This document shows, one piece after another, positions 21,906-32,462 of a stretch of DNA of 64,000 bases. A program made the position numbers and the translations under genes. Source of the stretch: Lithobates sylvaticus (taxonomy: Eukaryota > Chordata > Amphibia > Anura > Ranidae); assembly GCA_028564925.1 (NCBI GenBank), contig CM053031.1, positions 168,423,084 through 168,487,083 on the forward strand, read 5' to 3'. Below the pieces are notes generated by a model. The model ran no database searches and was not told where the DNA came from. It was given only the letters and a program-made list of their open reading frames with translations. Position 1 is the first letter of the stretch; every line of letters starts with the position of its first letter.

Positions 21906-22921
21906 GTGAGCTCCAGGATCCAGCCAACCCCGAATAACCGACACAGTGATGCATATTTTGCAAAGAGAGGCAGTTTCCAAGAATACAATATATGACTACT
22001 ATGGTAATAGGAACATTTGGTTAGTGCATAGCAAGATAACATGTCTCGTAAGATTCTAAAAACCACAACCCCCCTACCTGCCCTGCACTTTCCCAAACTG
22101 GTGCAGGCATTTATCCCTAACTGCCAACATGGCTTAAACAATGTCCAACCTGTGGAAGAAAAGTTAAACAACAGCAGGATTAGCAATGCAGTCACTGAGG
22201 CTGATGTATTAGTTAGTCTGGCAACATTAAGGATCACATTCAGCACAGCAGTGGTTGGTTCGTTCCAGTTCAGGTTGTAAACATTGGTAAGTGGGGCGAA
22301 ACTACGCTATGTAACGTTACACAGGACTTGGCTCACTTCATGTAGTGAGTACTCAAGGAAGAGTCTCTCTCTTCCTTGGAGTACCACTATCTTTTGGTAA
22401 GTGTGTGGGTCTATCCAACCCTGAATTGGGTAGGCCAAACAAATGTGTGCTCCAACAAGTCAAAAGCCAGGAAAAAAGGGAGCCAGGCAAAAGTATGTTG
22501 GGCATGCGGTTGCAGTGGCCCCCTAGTGTCCAACCTGGCGTGTCCATGTGAAGGGGTACAGCACTAACTAGGCCGTTCCATATCTGGTAATTCCCCCCCC
22601 CCCCCACAGTTATGTTCCATAGAGTCAATTTGCTGGGAAAAGGGAGTAAGATAAAACGTATGGCGTGTATACGGCTGCATCCAGCATGGTGTGATTGTGT
22701 GAGAGGAATAACTGGGGCTAGACCGTTTAATGCGGATCAGAAACTCAGCCCTTCCAAGCTGTAGCATACACAGAAAAACCCACACAGTCCAGAAGCATGC
22801 TGCGCTCTCCCCCGTCCCCCCGTCCCCCGTTTATGGGGGACTAGCTAGGGTAAGGCCATGGGGAAGGAACACTGTGGAAGCCGTGGGGAAAGTCAAGAAG
22901 AGAGAGGAACAGTATAGTTAC
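21906..22921 (-). other. L1 region between ORF1 and ORF2
   Basis: On the minus strand this kilobase lies after the ORF1 stop and before the provirus and ORF2 start. I see no recognisable protein in it. A C-run lies near 22598. It may be the L1 inter-ORF spacer or contain decayed inserts. Confidence 0.45.
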
Positions 22922-23793
22922 TTATCTGTGCGCTTCCCTTTTCTCCAGCCACGTGATGGCTGCCTCTGGATCCTCGAAGAAATTAGCTCTGTCTTCTCCC
23001 TCAACGCAGAGACGGGCCGGGAAGAGCATAGCATATTTCACATTCTTAATGTGGAGGCACCTCTTGACTTCCATGAAGGTTCGCCTTCTGCGCTGTATCT
23101 CAGCTGAGAAGTCTGGGAAGATGGCGACCATCTTGTTTCCAAAGGGAATGTTGCCCCTCTCCCTGCTGAGGCAAAGTATAGCACCTCTGTCTTTGAAATT
23201 GAGGAACTTTGCTATAAATGTGCGCGGGGGGTGCTCTGGCTGGTGGTGGTCTGCCCGACGGCGATGTGGCTCATTCCACCACGAACGTGGGGAGAACGAT
23301 TCCCTCCCGTATGAATCACTCAGTAGCTTTTCCAGGAATGTGGGGGGGTCTCTCCCTTCCACCCCCTCAGGGAGCCCAATGAATCTGAGATTACAGTGTC
23401 TGAGTCTGTTGTCAATGTCATCTTGTTTCTGCAATAGCTGGTTCACCTGAAGCTGTAGATCTGCCGTGGAGTTATGTAGAGGGGGAGGGAGTCCTCCACA
23501 GTGCTCAGCCTGGTCTCTGCCTTGGTAACCCTCTCCTTCAGATTTTGGAAATCCTGCCTCACTAGAGAAATATCAACCTTCACCTCCTCAATCCGTACTG
23601 TGAGAGTTGTCTGGCAGGCTGTAACGGCTTCTTGGCATGTGGGGATTGCCTCCAGCACTTTCGCCTTGTCTGTCCCCACAGAAGGCTCCTCTCCCTGCAT
23701 GGCACCGCCATCTTGACCCTGAGAGTCTGTGTCTTGTTGGCGGTATTGTCCCAATTTTGCGACCGCAGAATCGGGTTTATTTGGCGGCGACAT
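22922..23793 (-). pseudogene. L1-type LINE ORF1 protein
   Basis: L1 ORF1p is an RNA-binding chaperone that packages LINE RNA. The reading starts with MSPPNKPDSAVAKLGQYR at 23793 and gives a coiled-coil segment (VKVDISLVRQDFQNLKERV, 23490-23600). It then continues in another frame with NLRFIGLPEGVEG and PRTFIAKFLNFKDRGAILC, which resemble the RRM and C-terminal domain. It ends FFEDPEAAITWLEKREAHR at 22922. One frameshift near 23450-23490 separates the coiled coil from the RRM. Total length is about 290 codons, usual for L1 ORF1. The 145 bp upstream to 23938 would be the 5' UTR. Confidence 0.85.
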
Positions 23794-23938
23794 GATCTCT
23801 GTGTGTTCCCGGTGTGGCGGCAGTCATTTGTGGGTCTTTGGCTGCTTTTTAGGTCAAAGGATATGCTGATAAGGATCAACGGCCAGCGGAGCTCTGTCTC
23901 TTAGCGTCCTATCCCATGCTGCTCCAGGCCACGCCTCT

Positions 23939-23953
23939 ACTGTTTACATACTT
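23939..23953. repeat. Right target-site duplication of the L1
   Basis: ACTGTTTACATACTT is identical to 8567-8581 and marks the 5' boundary of the L1 at 23938. The CR1 reading KFYKYVNS crosses this point and resumes at 8566. Confidence 0.9.
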
Positions 23954-24988
23954 ATAGAATTTCTTGGGATTTTATTTGCTCTTCTCCACTATGTGTCTTT
24001 CATGTTCTATCTTAGCCACCCTAATTGCACCCTTACATTTCTTGTTGCATTCTTTATCAAGTCTGAATGCCAATGATGATCCCTCAACCTTGTATTTTTT
24101 GAAGGCCTTCTCCTTTGCTTTTATATGCATTTTTGCATTGGAGTTAAGCCATCCAGGACTTTTGTTCGCTCTTTTAAATGTATTACCCAATGGGATGCAT
24201 TGGCTAATGCCCCTATTTAATATGCTCTTAAAGCAAACCCATCTCTCCTCCGTGTTCTTTGTTCCTAAGATTTTATCCAAATTCATGCATTCTAACAAGG
24301 TTCGTAGTTTAGGGAAGTTGGCTCTTTTGGAATTCAGTGTCTTTATATTACCCATATGTTTCCTATTTGTGTGATTTATACTGAAGCCAATTGACCTGTG
24401 ATTGCTGCTTCCTAAATTGCCCCATATTTCCACATCCATGATCAGGTCTGTATTGTTGGTATTCAGTAGATCCAGTAACGCTTTATTTCTAGGTGGTGCG
24501 TCTACCATCTGAACCATGAAATTGTCCTGCAAGACATCTAGGAACTGGTGAGCTTTAGACAAATGCGTGGTTCCCTCCGCCCAGTCTATGTCTGGATAAT
24601 TAAAATCCCCCATTATGATAACACTTCCCATCCTTGCTGCTAATCCAACTTGTGATAGGAGATCCATCTCTCCCTCCTCCCTCAGGTTAGGGGGCCTATA
24701 GCATACTCCCAGTACTACTTTCCCCTTAGTTTTCTCCCCTTGTAGCTCTACCCATAAGGATACCACCTCCTCCCTTGCTCCCTTAGTGATGTCATCTCTC
24801 ACATTGACTTGTACATCATTCTTGATATACAGGCATACCCCTCCCCCTTTTTCGCCCTCTCTATCCCTGCGATACAGGAAATACCCTTGAATGGGTGCCA
24901 GCCAATCAAGAGAGCTGTTGAACCAAGTCTCTGAAATTCCCACAAAATCAAAATCCTCCTCATACAACAGTAACACTAGTTCTCCCAC
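23954..24988 (-). pseudogene. CR1 LINE APE-type endonuclease (ORF2 N-terminal part)
   Basis: An open frame of 338 residues shows the CR1 endonuclease. Motifs are FVGISETWFNSS (catalytic E), GVCLYIKNDV, VVLGVCYRPPN (Y), IIMGDFNYPDIDW (D and N) and LGSSNHRSIGF, where the usual SDH reads SNH, so a catalytic residue is changed. After the endonuclease come the linker residues SPGWLNSNAKMHIKAKEKAF. The frame runs into the L1 insertion and the RT continues at 8566. The methionine at 24988 is internal; the true ORF2 start is missing. Confidence 0.9.
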
Positions 24989-25066
24989 CTTGTCTTTCTG
25001 GTGTGGCTCGAGGTACTGGTAGTATTTCTGAGAATACTACCTTGGAGGTCCTTTTCCTCAATTTAG
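24989..25066 (-). pseudogene. CR1 ORF1 C-terminal remnant joined to ORF2
   Basis: The minus strand reads LRKRTSKVVFSEILPVP, the late part of the CR1 ORF1 SGNH-like domain. Within about 40 bases the endonuclease reading begins. The end of ORF1, the spacer and the ORF2 start therefore seem to be lost by an internal deletion. The remainder of ORF1 lies at 36758 on the far side of the hAT compound. Confidence 0.65.
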
Positions 25067-25539
25067 CTCCTAAGTAGGGTTGAGTGAACCCGAACTGTAA
25101 AGTTCGGGTCCGTACCGGACTTTTGGGTGTCCGGGTCCCGAACCCAAACAATTGACTGTATGTTCGGGTCGGGTCCGGTGTTCGACGATGTATTGGCACC
25201 TTTTTAAAAGCTGCAGGGCAGCCAATCCACGTTAGTTTCACTAGTGTGCCCTTAGAAGCTATCACAGCCATGCCTACTAATGTCATGGCTGTGATTGGCC
25301 AGTGCAGCATGTGACCCAGCCTCTATATAAGCTACAGGCACACAGCACAGCGCGTCACTCTGCTTTAGACAGGTTCCTGGCTGCTGTTGCTGTGAGAGAG
25401 AGAATTTCATGATAGAAGTCAGTCCACATTCCTGAAATATCTTCTAATTAGTAATAGTCAGCGATCTACATAGCTAGAGAGTGTCTGTTTTGAGGGAGAG
25501 AGAATTATCCAGATTCATAAATCAATTCTAAGACATACT

Positions 25540-25930
25540 GTGGGTGTTTTCTGCTATTGCAAAAAAAAATGTTGCAGTGTTTTCTGCATGTGTGCAGGAT
25601 AGACATATTCAATTAATCTATATTTCTTCTATTGTGCTATCCCCAAAAAAAAATTGGAGTGAAATTTTCATAGCATTTTCTGCAGTTTTGCAGTTTGAGA
25701 TACAACCTGTACATACTGTGGGTGTTTTCTGCTATTGCAAAAAAAAAACTTTGCAGTATTTTCTGAATGTTTGCAGGATAGACATATTCAATTAATCTAT
25801 ATTTCTTCTATTGTGCTATCCCAAAAAAAAAATGTGAGTGAAATTTTTTTTTCATAGCATTTTCTGCAGTTTTGCCGTTTTTGAGATACACGCTTTACAT
25901 ACTGTGGGTGTATTCTGCTATTGCAAAAAC
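25540..25930. repeat. Subterminal tandem array, left hAT copy
   Basis: About three diverged units are built around TACTGTGGGTGTTTTCTGCT, an A run and CATAGCATTTTCTGCAG. This corresponds to the larger array at 28850-29830 in the right copy. It lies between the left end and the transposase start, where hAT transposases commonly have subterminal binding motifs. Confidence 0.7.
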
Positions 25931-25964
25931 ACCCATTTAGGGCAAGATCATAAATTTTGAAAAT

Positions 25965-28222
25965 ATGAGGAGATCGTCAAAAAAGGGACATGGCCCCGGT
26001 CGTGGTGCTGCTGGTGGAGCTCCTGTTGCAGGGAGAGGACGTGGTCGATCTGTGCCAGCTACACGCACAAGTGAAACACCTTCCTCAGGTGCGAGTAGGC
26101 GACAGAGCCTGCAGCTGTATTTCGGCGCGCCTAATAAGGCTGTACGAATGTTGAGGCCAGGACAAGTACAGGCGATAGTAGATTGGTTTGCTGACAGTGC
26201 CTCCGGTTCCTTCACATTGTCTCCCACCCAGTCTCCTGATGAAAGTTCAGAGTTGGCACCTGCAGCCGATGTCCATCAGTCTTTCACCTCACCCCCTTGC
26301 AAATCAGCCAATCAGTCTGAACCCCAAATCATGCAGCAGTCTCTTCTGCTTTTTGATGACTCTGTTAGCAGGATTTCCCAGGGCCATCCACCTAGCCCTG
26401 CCCCAGAAGTGGAAGAGATTGTGTGCACCGATGCCCAACCACTTATGTTTCATGATGAGTACATCGGAGGACCATCGCAGCACGTCTAGGATGATGACGA
26501 AACACAGGTGCCAACTGCTGCTGCTTTTGCCATTGTGCAGACCGACAAGGAGGGCAGGGGTGAAGACTGGGTGGAAGATGATGTGGAGGACAATGAGGTC
26601 CTTGACCCCACATGGAATCAATGTCATGCAGGTGACCAGTGTAGTTCGGAGGAAGAGGCAGTGGTCGCACAGAGTCACCAGTACACCAGAAGAGGGAACA
26701 GGGTGCAAAAGCGGAGCGTCCGTCCCCTAGACAGTACGTCTGCTACTGCCCAACGCAGCAAGGGACCTGTAGTGATCTAATATGTAGTTCGTAGATGGTT
26801 TGTAGATATGGTTTGTAGATATTAATAAGTATTGTCCCGCAGCAAACCCAATTCTCCAGAGAGGCGCACTTTATTGGCTTCCAAAACAGAACAGTCTTAC
26901 AGATGACAAAATCCAACAGGGTATCATGACAATGAATATTTTCTCTTAGACCTATGCCTTCATAATCACAGACCCTTCTCTGAGATAGTTTTTCTTAGAC
27001 TGAATGACAGCCTGAATGTCTTCTCAAATACTGGTCTGACACTGGGGGGGTTTCTGCTAAATGTTTACCATGAATACCCCCTCAGGTCTAATTACCACCA
27101 ATAAATACTTTGAAATGTTCATCTAGGTTAAAAGGCCATTCCTCACACACACACACAACTTGCATAAGATTTACACATCAAAAGGGTCTTCAGCTGTCCC
27201 TTTGATATGTTTAAATTCAGTTGGGTTTGACTCAACTGAATTCAATATGAAGGTCTGAATTTGAATTCTGCTAACATATTACAACAAGACACAAGTGGTT
27301 TGCGCGCTGTGCAATCAGAGCCTGAAGCGAGGCAAAACGTTCTCAACCTGAGCACAACTTGCATGACCAGGCATCTAAGTGCAAAGCACGAGATGCAGTG
27401 GAGTAGACACCTCAAAAAGCAAGAAAGGTCTCTGGCTCCTCCTGCTTCCTCTTCTGCTGCAGTCTCAGCCTCTTCATCCACCTCTGTAGTGACAGTGGCA
27501 CCTGCCAACCCGTGAACAGAGGATCTGCCAGCAACACTACCACTTGGGTCACCAACCATCTCCACAATGTCCCATGGAAGCGTTCAGCTCTCTATCTCCC
27601 AAACACTGGAGCGGAAGTACCCCCCTAGCCATCCGCGATCCCTGGCCCTGAATGCCAGCATTTCAAAATTCCTCACCTTTGAAATGCTGTCATTCCGTCT
27701 GGTGGAGACACAGAGTTTTAAAAGGCTGATGGCATTGGCTGTCCCACAGTACGTCGTGCCAAGCCGCCACTACTTTTCCAGGTGAGCTATCCCTTCCCTG
27801 CACAACCAAGTGGGGGACAAAATCAGGTGAGCACTGCGCAACGCCATCTGTGGCAAGGTCCACCTAACTACGGATGCGTGGACCAGTAAGCACGGTCAGG
27901 GACATTATATCTCCCTAACAGCACACTGGGTAAATGTAGTGGTGGCTGGGCCTGAGGTGGATAGCAGTTTGGCGCATGTCCTTCCACCACGAGGATTGCA
28001 GGGCGCTTCAGTTTGCCTCCTGTTGCTAACTCCTCCTACTCCGCCTCCTCATCCTCTACCGCCTCCTCATCTGGTCAGCGTAACACCTTCACCACCAACT
28101 TCAGCACAGCCAGGGCTAAACGACAGCAGGCAGTTTTAAAACTTTCCTGTTTGGGGGAAAAAAAAACACACCGCGCAGGAGTTGTGGAGGGACATGGAAC
28201 AACAGATCGATGAGTGGTTGGT
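25965..28222 (+). pseudogene. hAT transposase, 5' part (left copy)
   Basis: This is the same protein as in the right copy, beginning MRRSSKKGHGPGRG. The reading continues through the acidic/Ser-rich linker, with a TAG stop in HV*DDDET where the right copy has serine (TCG). A solo LTR at 26768-27283 replaces about 75 bp including the first half of the BED zinc finger. The remainder reads HLSAKHEMQWSR, then LTTDAWTSKHGQGHYIS with its first catalytic D, and stops at MEQQIDEWLV where the right copy begins. The catalytic core beyond that point is absent. Confidence 0.85.
26768..27283 (-). repeat. Solo LTR of the same ERV family
   Basis: The plus strand starts TGTAGTGATCTAATATGTAG and ends AACATATTACA. 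It resembles the LTR at 17024-17713, including the AATAAAG signal on the minus strand and the tract around GGTTTGTAG. It lies in the left hAT copy, is more diverged from the provirus LTRs than they are from each other, and shows no obvious short duplication at its edges. It is a fossil with no internal genes. Confidence 0.8.
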
Positions 28223-28849
28223 GGTAGGGTTGAGCGAACCCGAACTGTAAAGTTCAGGTCCGTACCGGACTTTTGGGTGTCCGGGACCCGGACCCGGACC
28301 CGAACCCGAACTATTGGCTGTAAGTTCGGGTTCGGGTCCAGTGTTCGGCGCTGTATTGGCGCCTTTTTAACAGCTTTAGGGCAGCCAATGGATGATCGTT
28401 TCACTAGTGTGCCCTTAGAAGCCATCACAGCCATGCCTACTAATGGCATGGCTGTGATTGGCCAGTGCAGCATGTGACCCAGTCTCTATAAATAGTACAC
28501 ACACAGCACACAGCGTCATTCTGTTATAGACAGACACTGTTAGACAGGTTCCTGTGCTGCAGATAGAGGATTTTAGGAGTTAGTGTGCTAAAGTCAGTCC
28601 ACATTCCTTGAATTTTATTCTAATTAGTTAGATCAGTGAGCGATCTAGATAGCTACAGTAGGGAGTTTCTTTATTTAGCAAAAGAAAGAGGCAGAGATAA
28701 TTATTGAAGAGATTCCTAAATCAATTGTACCCTGGCTGGGGTGCAGTGCACAGTCACAGTAACAGTGCCATGAGGCCAGTGCCAGACAAAATATAAATGT
28801 TTTACCTGCAAGCTCAATGCAACATTAGGACCAACACTGCATATACTAA

Positions 28850-29830
28850 GAGATACACCAAAGTCTGTGTGTATTCTGCTATTGGAAAAACATTGCATAA
28901 AAATTAAATTTTTCTTTTTTTTTTTTTCCCAATAGCATTTTCTGCGTGTTCATACATACACGCTGTAGACACTAACCGTGTATTCTGATATTGCAAAAAC
29001 ATTGCAAAAAAAAATAATTTTGCAGTGTTTTTTTTCTTCCCAATAGCATTTTCTGCGTTTTCATAAACGTTTTACATATTGTCCGTGTATTCTGATATTC
29101 AAAAACATTGCAAAAAAAAAAATCTTTTGCGGTTTTTTTTTTTTCACAATAGCATTTTCTGCGTTTTCATAAACACTTTACATATTGTCTGTGTATTCTG
29201 ATATTGCAAAAACATTGCAAAAAAAATAAATATTTTGCGATGGTTTTTTTTCACAATAGCATTTTCTGCGTTTTCATAAACGCTTTACAGTATGTGTATT
29301 CTGATATTGCAAGAACATTGCAAAAAAAATAAAATTTGCGATGTTTTTTTTCCCCAATAGCATTTTCTACGTTTTCATAAATGCTTTACATACTGTCCGT
29401 GTATTCTGATATTGGAAAACATTGCAAAAAAATATATATTTTGCGGTGTTTTTTTTTCACAATAGCATTTTCTGCGTTTTCATAAACGCTTTACATACTG
29501 TCTGTGTATTCTGATATTGCAAGAACATTTAAAAAAAAAAAAAATTTGCAGTGTTTTTTTTCCCCAATAGCATTTTCTGCGTTTTCATAAACGCTTTACA
29601 TAGTGTCCGTGTAGTCTGATATTGCAAGAACATTGCAAAAAAAATAAAATTTGCAGTGTTTTTTTTCCCCAATAGCATTTTCTGCGTTTTCATAAACGCT
29701 TTAGACACTATCCGTTTATTCTGATATTGTAAAAACATTGCAAAAAAATTAAATTTTGCAGTGTTTTTTTTCTTCCCAATAGCATTTTCTGCGTTTTCAT
29801 AAAAGCTTTAGACACTGTACGTGTATTCTG
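28850..29830. repeat. Subterminal tandem array, right hAT copy (about 9 units)
   Basis: Units of about 110 bp share GTGTATTCTGATATTGCAAA, a short A run, a T run and AATAGCATTTTCTGCGTTTT plus CATAAACGCTTTA. The left copy has about three such units, so the array expanded or contracted between copies. It lies directly upstream of the transposase start at 29879. Confidence 0.85.
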
Positions 29831-29878
29831 CTATATTCAAAAACACCCATTTAGGGCGAGATCAAACATTTTGAAAAT

Positions 29879-32462
29879 ATGAGGAGATCATCAAAAAGGG
29901 GACGTGGCCCGGGTCGTGGTGCTGTTGGTGGCGCTCCTGTTGCAGGGAGAGGACGTGGTCGATCTGTGCCAGCTACACGCACTAGTGAAACACCTTCCTC
30001 AGGTGCGAGTAGGCGACAGAGCCTGCAGCAGTATTTTGGCGCGTCTAATGAGGCTGTACGAATGTCGAGGCCAGGACAAGTACAGGCGATAGTAGATTGG
30101 GTTGCTGCTGACAGTGCCTCCGGTTCCTTCACATTGTCTCCCACCCAGTCTCCTGATGAAAGTTCAGAGTTGGCACCTGCAGCCGATGTCCATCAGTCTT
30201 TCACCTCACCCCCTTGCAAATCAGCCAATCAGTCTGAGCCCCAAATCATGCAGCAGTCTCTTCTGCTTTTTGATGATTCTGTTAGCAGGATTTCCCAGGG
30301 CCATCCACCTAGCCCTGCCCCAGAAGTGGAAGAGATTGTGTGCACCGATGCCCAACCACTTATGTTTCATGATGAGTACATGGGAGGACCATCGCAGCAC
30401 GTCTCGGATGATGACGAAACACAGGTGCCAACTGCTGCTGCTTTCGCCATTGTGCAGACCGACAAGGAGGGAAGGGGTGAATTTTGGGTGGAAGATGATG
30501 TGGAGGACGATGAGGTCCTTGACCCCATATGGAATCAACGTCATGCAGGTGACCAGTGTAGTTCAGAGGAAGAGGTGGTGGTCGCACAGAGCCACCAGCA
30601 CAGCAGAAGAGGGAGCAGGGTGCAAAAGCGGAGCGTCCGTCCCCTAGACAGTATGTCTGCTACTGCCCAACGCAGCAAGGGACCGAGCACACCAAAGCCA
30701 GGTGCAAGGAGTTCCCTAGCGTGGCAGTTCTTCAGACAATGTCCTGATGACAAGACACGAGTGGTTTGCACGCTGTGCAATCAGAGCTTGAAGCGAGGCA
30801 TAAACGTTCTCAACCTGAGCACAACCTGCATGACCAGGCATCTAAGTGCAAAGCACGAGATGCAGTGGAGTAGACACCGCAAAAAACAAGAAAGGTCTCT
30901 GGCTCCTCCTGCTTCCTCTTCTGCTGCAGTCTCGGCCTCTTCATCCACCTCTGTAGTGACAGTGACACCTGCCAACCCGCAAACAGAGGATCTGCCAGCA
31001 ACACTACCACCTGGGTCACCAACCATCTCCACAATGTCCCATGGAAGCTTTCAGCTCTCTATTTCCCAAACACTGGAGCGGAAGAGGAAGTACCCCCCTA
31101 GCCACCCGCGATCCCTGGCCCTGAATGCCAGCATTTCAAAATTGCTCGCCTTTGAAATGCTGTCATTCCGTCTGGTGGAGACGCAGAGTTTTCAAAGGCT
31201 GATGTCATTGGCTGTCCCACAGTACGTCGTGCCCAGCCGCCACTACTTTTCCAGACGAGCTATCCCTTCCCTGCACAACCAAGTGGGGGACAAAATCAGG
31301 TGTGCACTGCGCAACGCCATCTGTGGCAAGGTCCACCTAACTACGGATGCGTGGACCAGTAAGCACGGTCAGTGACGTTATATCTCCCTAACAGCACACT
31401 GGGTAAATGTAGTGGCGGCTGGGCCTGAGGTGGATAGCAGTTTGGCGCATGTCCTTCCACCACCGAGGATTGCAGGGCACTTCAGTTTGCCTCCTGTTGC
31501 TAACTCCTCCTACTCCGCCTCCTCATCCTCTACCGCCTCCTCATCCGGTCAGCGTAACACCTTCACCACCAACTTCAGCACAGCCAGGGCTAAACGACAG
31601 CAGGCAGTTTTAAAACTTTCCTGTTTGGGGGAAAAACCCCACACCGCGCAGGAGTTGTGGAGGGACATGGAACAACAGACCGATGAGTGGTTGGTGGCAG
31701 TGAGCCTCAAGCCCGGCCTGGTGGTGTGCGATAATGGGCGAAATCTCGTAGCAGCTCTGGGCCTTGCCGGTTTGACGCACATCCCTTGCCTGGCGCATGT
31801 GCTGAACTTGGTGGTCCAGAGGTTCCTGAAGAATTACCCCGATATGCCAGAGCTGCTGCAGAAAGTGTGGGCCGTCTGTGCGCACTTTCGGCGTTCTCAC
31901 CCTGCTGCTGCTCGCCTGTCAGCGCTGCAGCGTAACTTCGGCCTTCCCGCTCACCGTCTCATATGTGACGTGCCCACAAGGTGGAACTCCACCTTGCACA
32001 TGCTTGCCAGACTGTGCGAGCAGCAGCAGGCGATAGTGGAGTTTCAGCTGCAGCATGCACGCGTGAGTCGCTCTGCGGAACAGCACCACTTCACCGCCAA
32101 TAACTGGGCCTCCATGCGAGACCTGTGTGCCTTGTTGCGCTGTTTCAAGTACTCCACCAACATGGCCAGTGCCGATGACACCGTTCTCAGCGTTACTATC
32201 CCAGTTCTATGCCTCCTTGAAAAAACTCTTAAGGCGATGATGGAAGAGGATGTGGCACAGGATGAGGAGGAGGAGGAGGAAGAGAGTTCATTTCCAAGGC
32301 TTTCAGGGCAGTCATTTACAAGTGGCTACGAGGGTGGGTTCCTGCACCAACAAGCGCCAGGTACACAATTGTCTGGCAGCAAGGGCACAGTTCTGGAGGA
32401 TGATGAGGTGGAGGATGAGGAGATGGAGGAGGAACCATGTTCACAGCAGGGTGGCACCCAGA
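29879..32462 (+). pseudogene. hAT transposase, N-terminal and central part (right copy)
   Basis: hAT transposases excise the element with a DDE domain built on an RNase H fold. The reading starts MRRSSKRGRGPGRG after a weak AT-rich leader. A BED-type zinc finger lies near residues 280-330 (VVCTLCNQSLKRG, then RHLSAKH: C-x2-C and H-x4-H). The first catalytic D is in LTTDAWTSK. A TGA follows KHGQ at 31373, where the left copy has GGA. The same frame continues to the second D (LVVCDNGRNLV), CLAHVLNLVVQ, the RW motif TRWNSTLHML and an acidic low-complexity tract (32250-32290). A 2.5-kb hAT-type element interrupts the gene at 32463. One stop plus one insertion makes this copy inactive although its domains are well kept. 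Confidence 0.9.

Noticed and set aside
22353-22628. 91-codon minus-strand frame between L1 ORF1 and ORF2
   Set aside because: No family motif was seen, and the frame crosses a C run that would not keep frame. It is treated as spacer.
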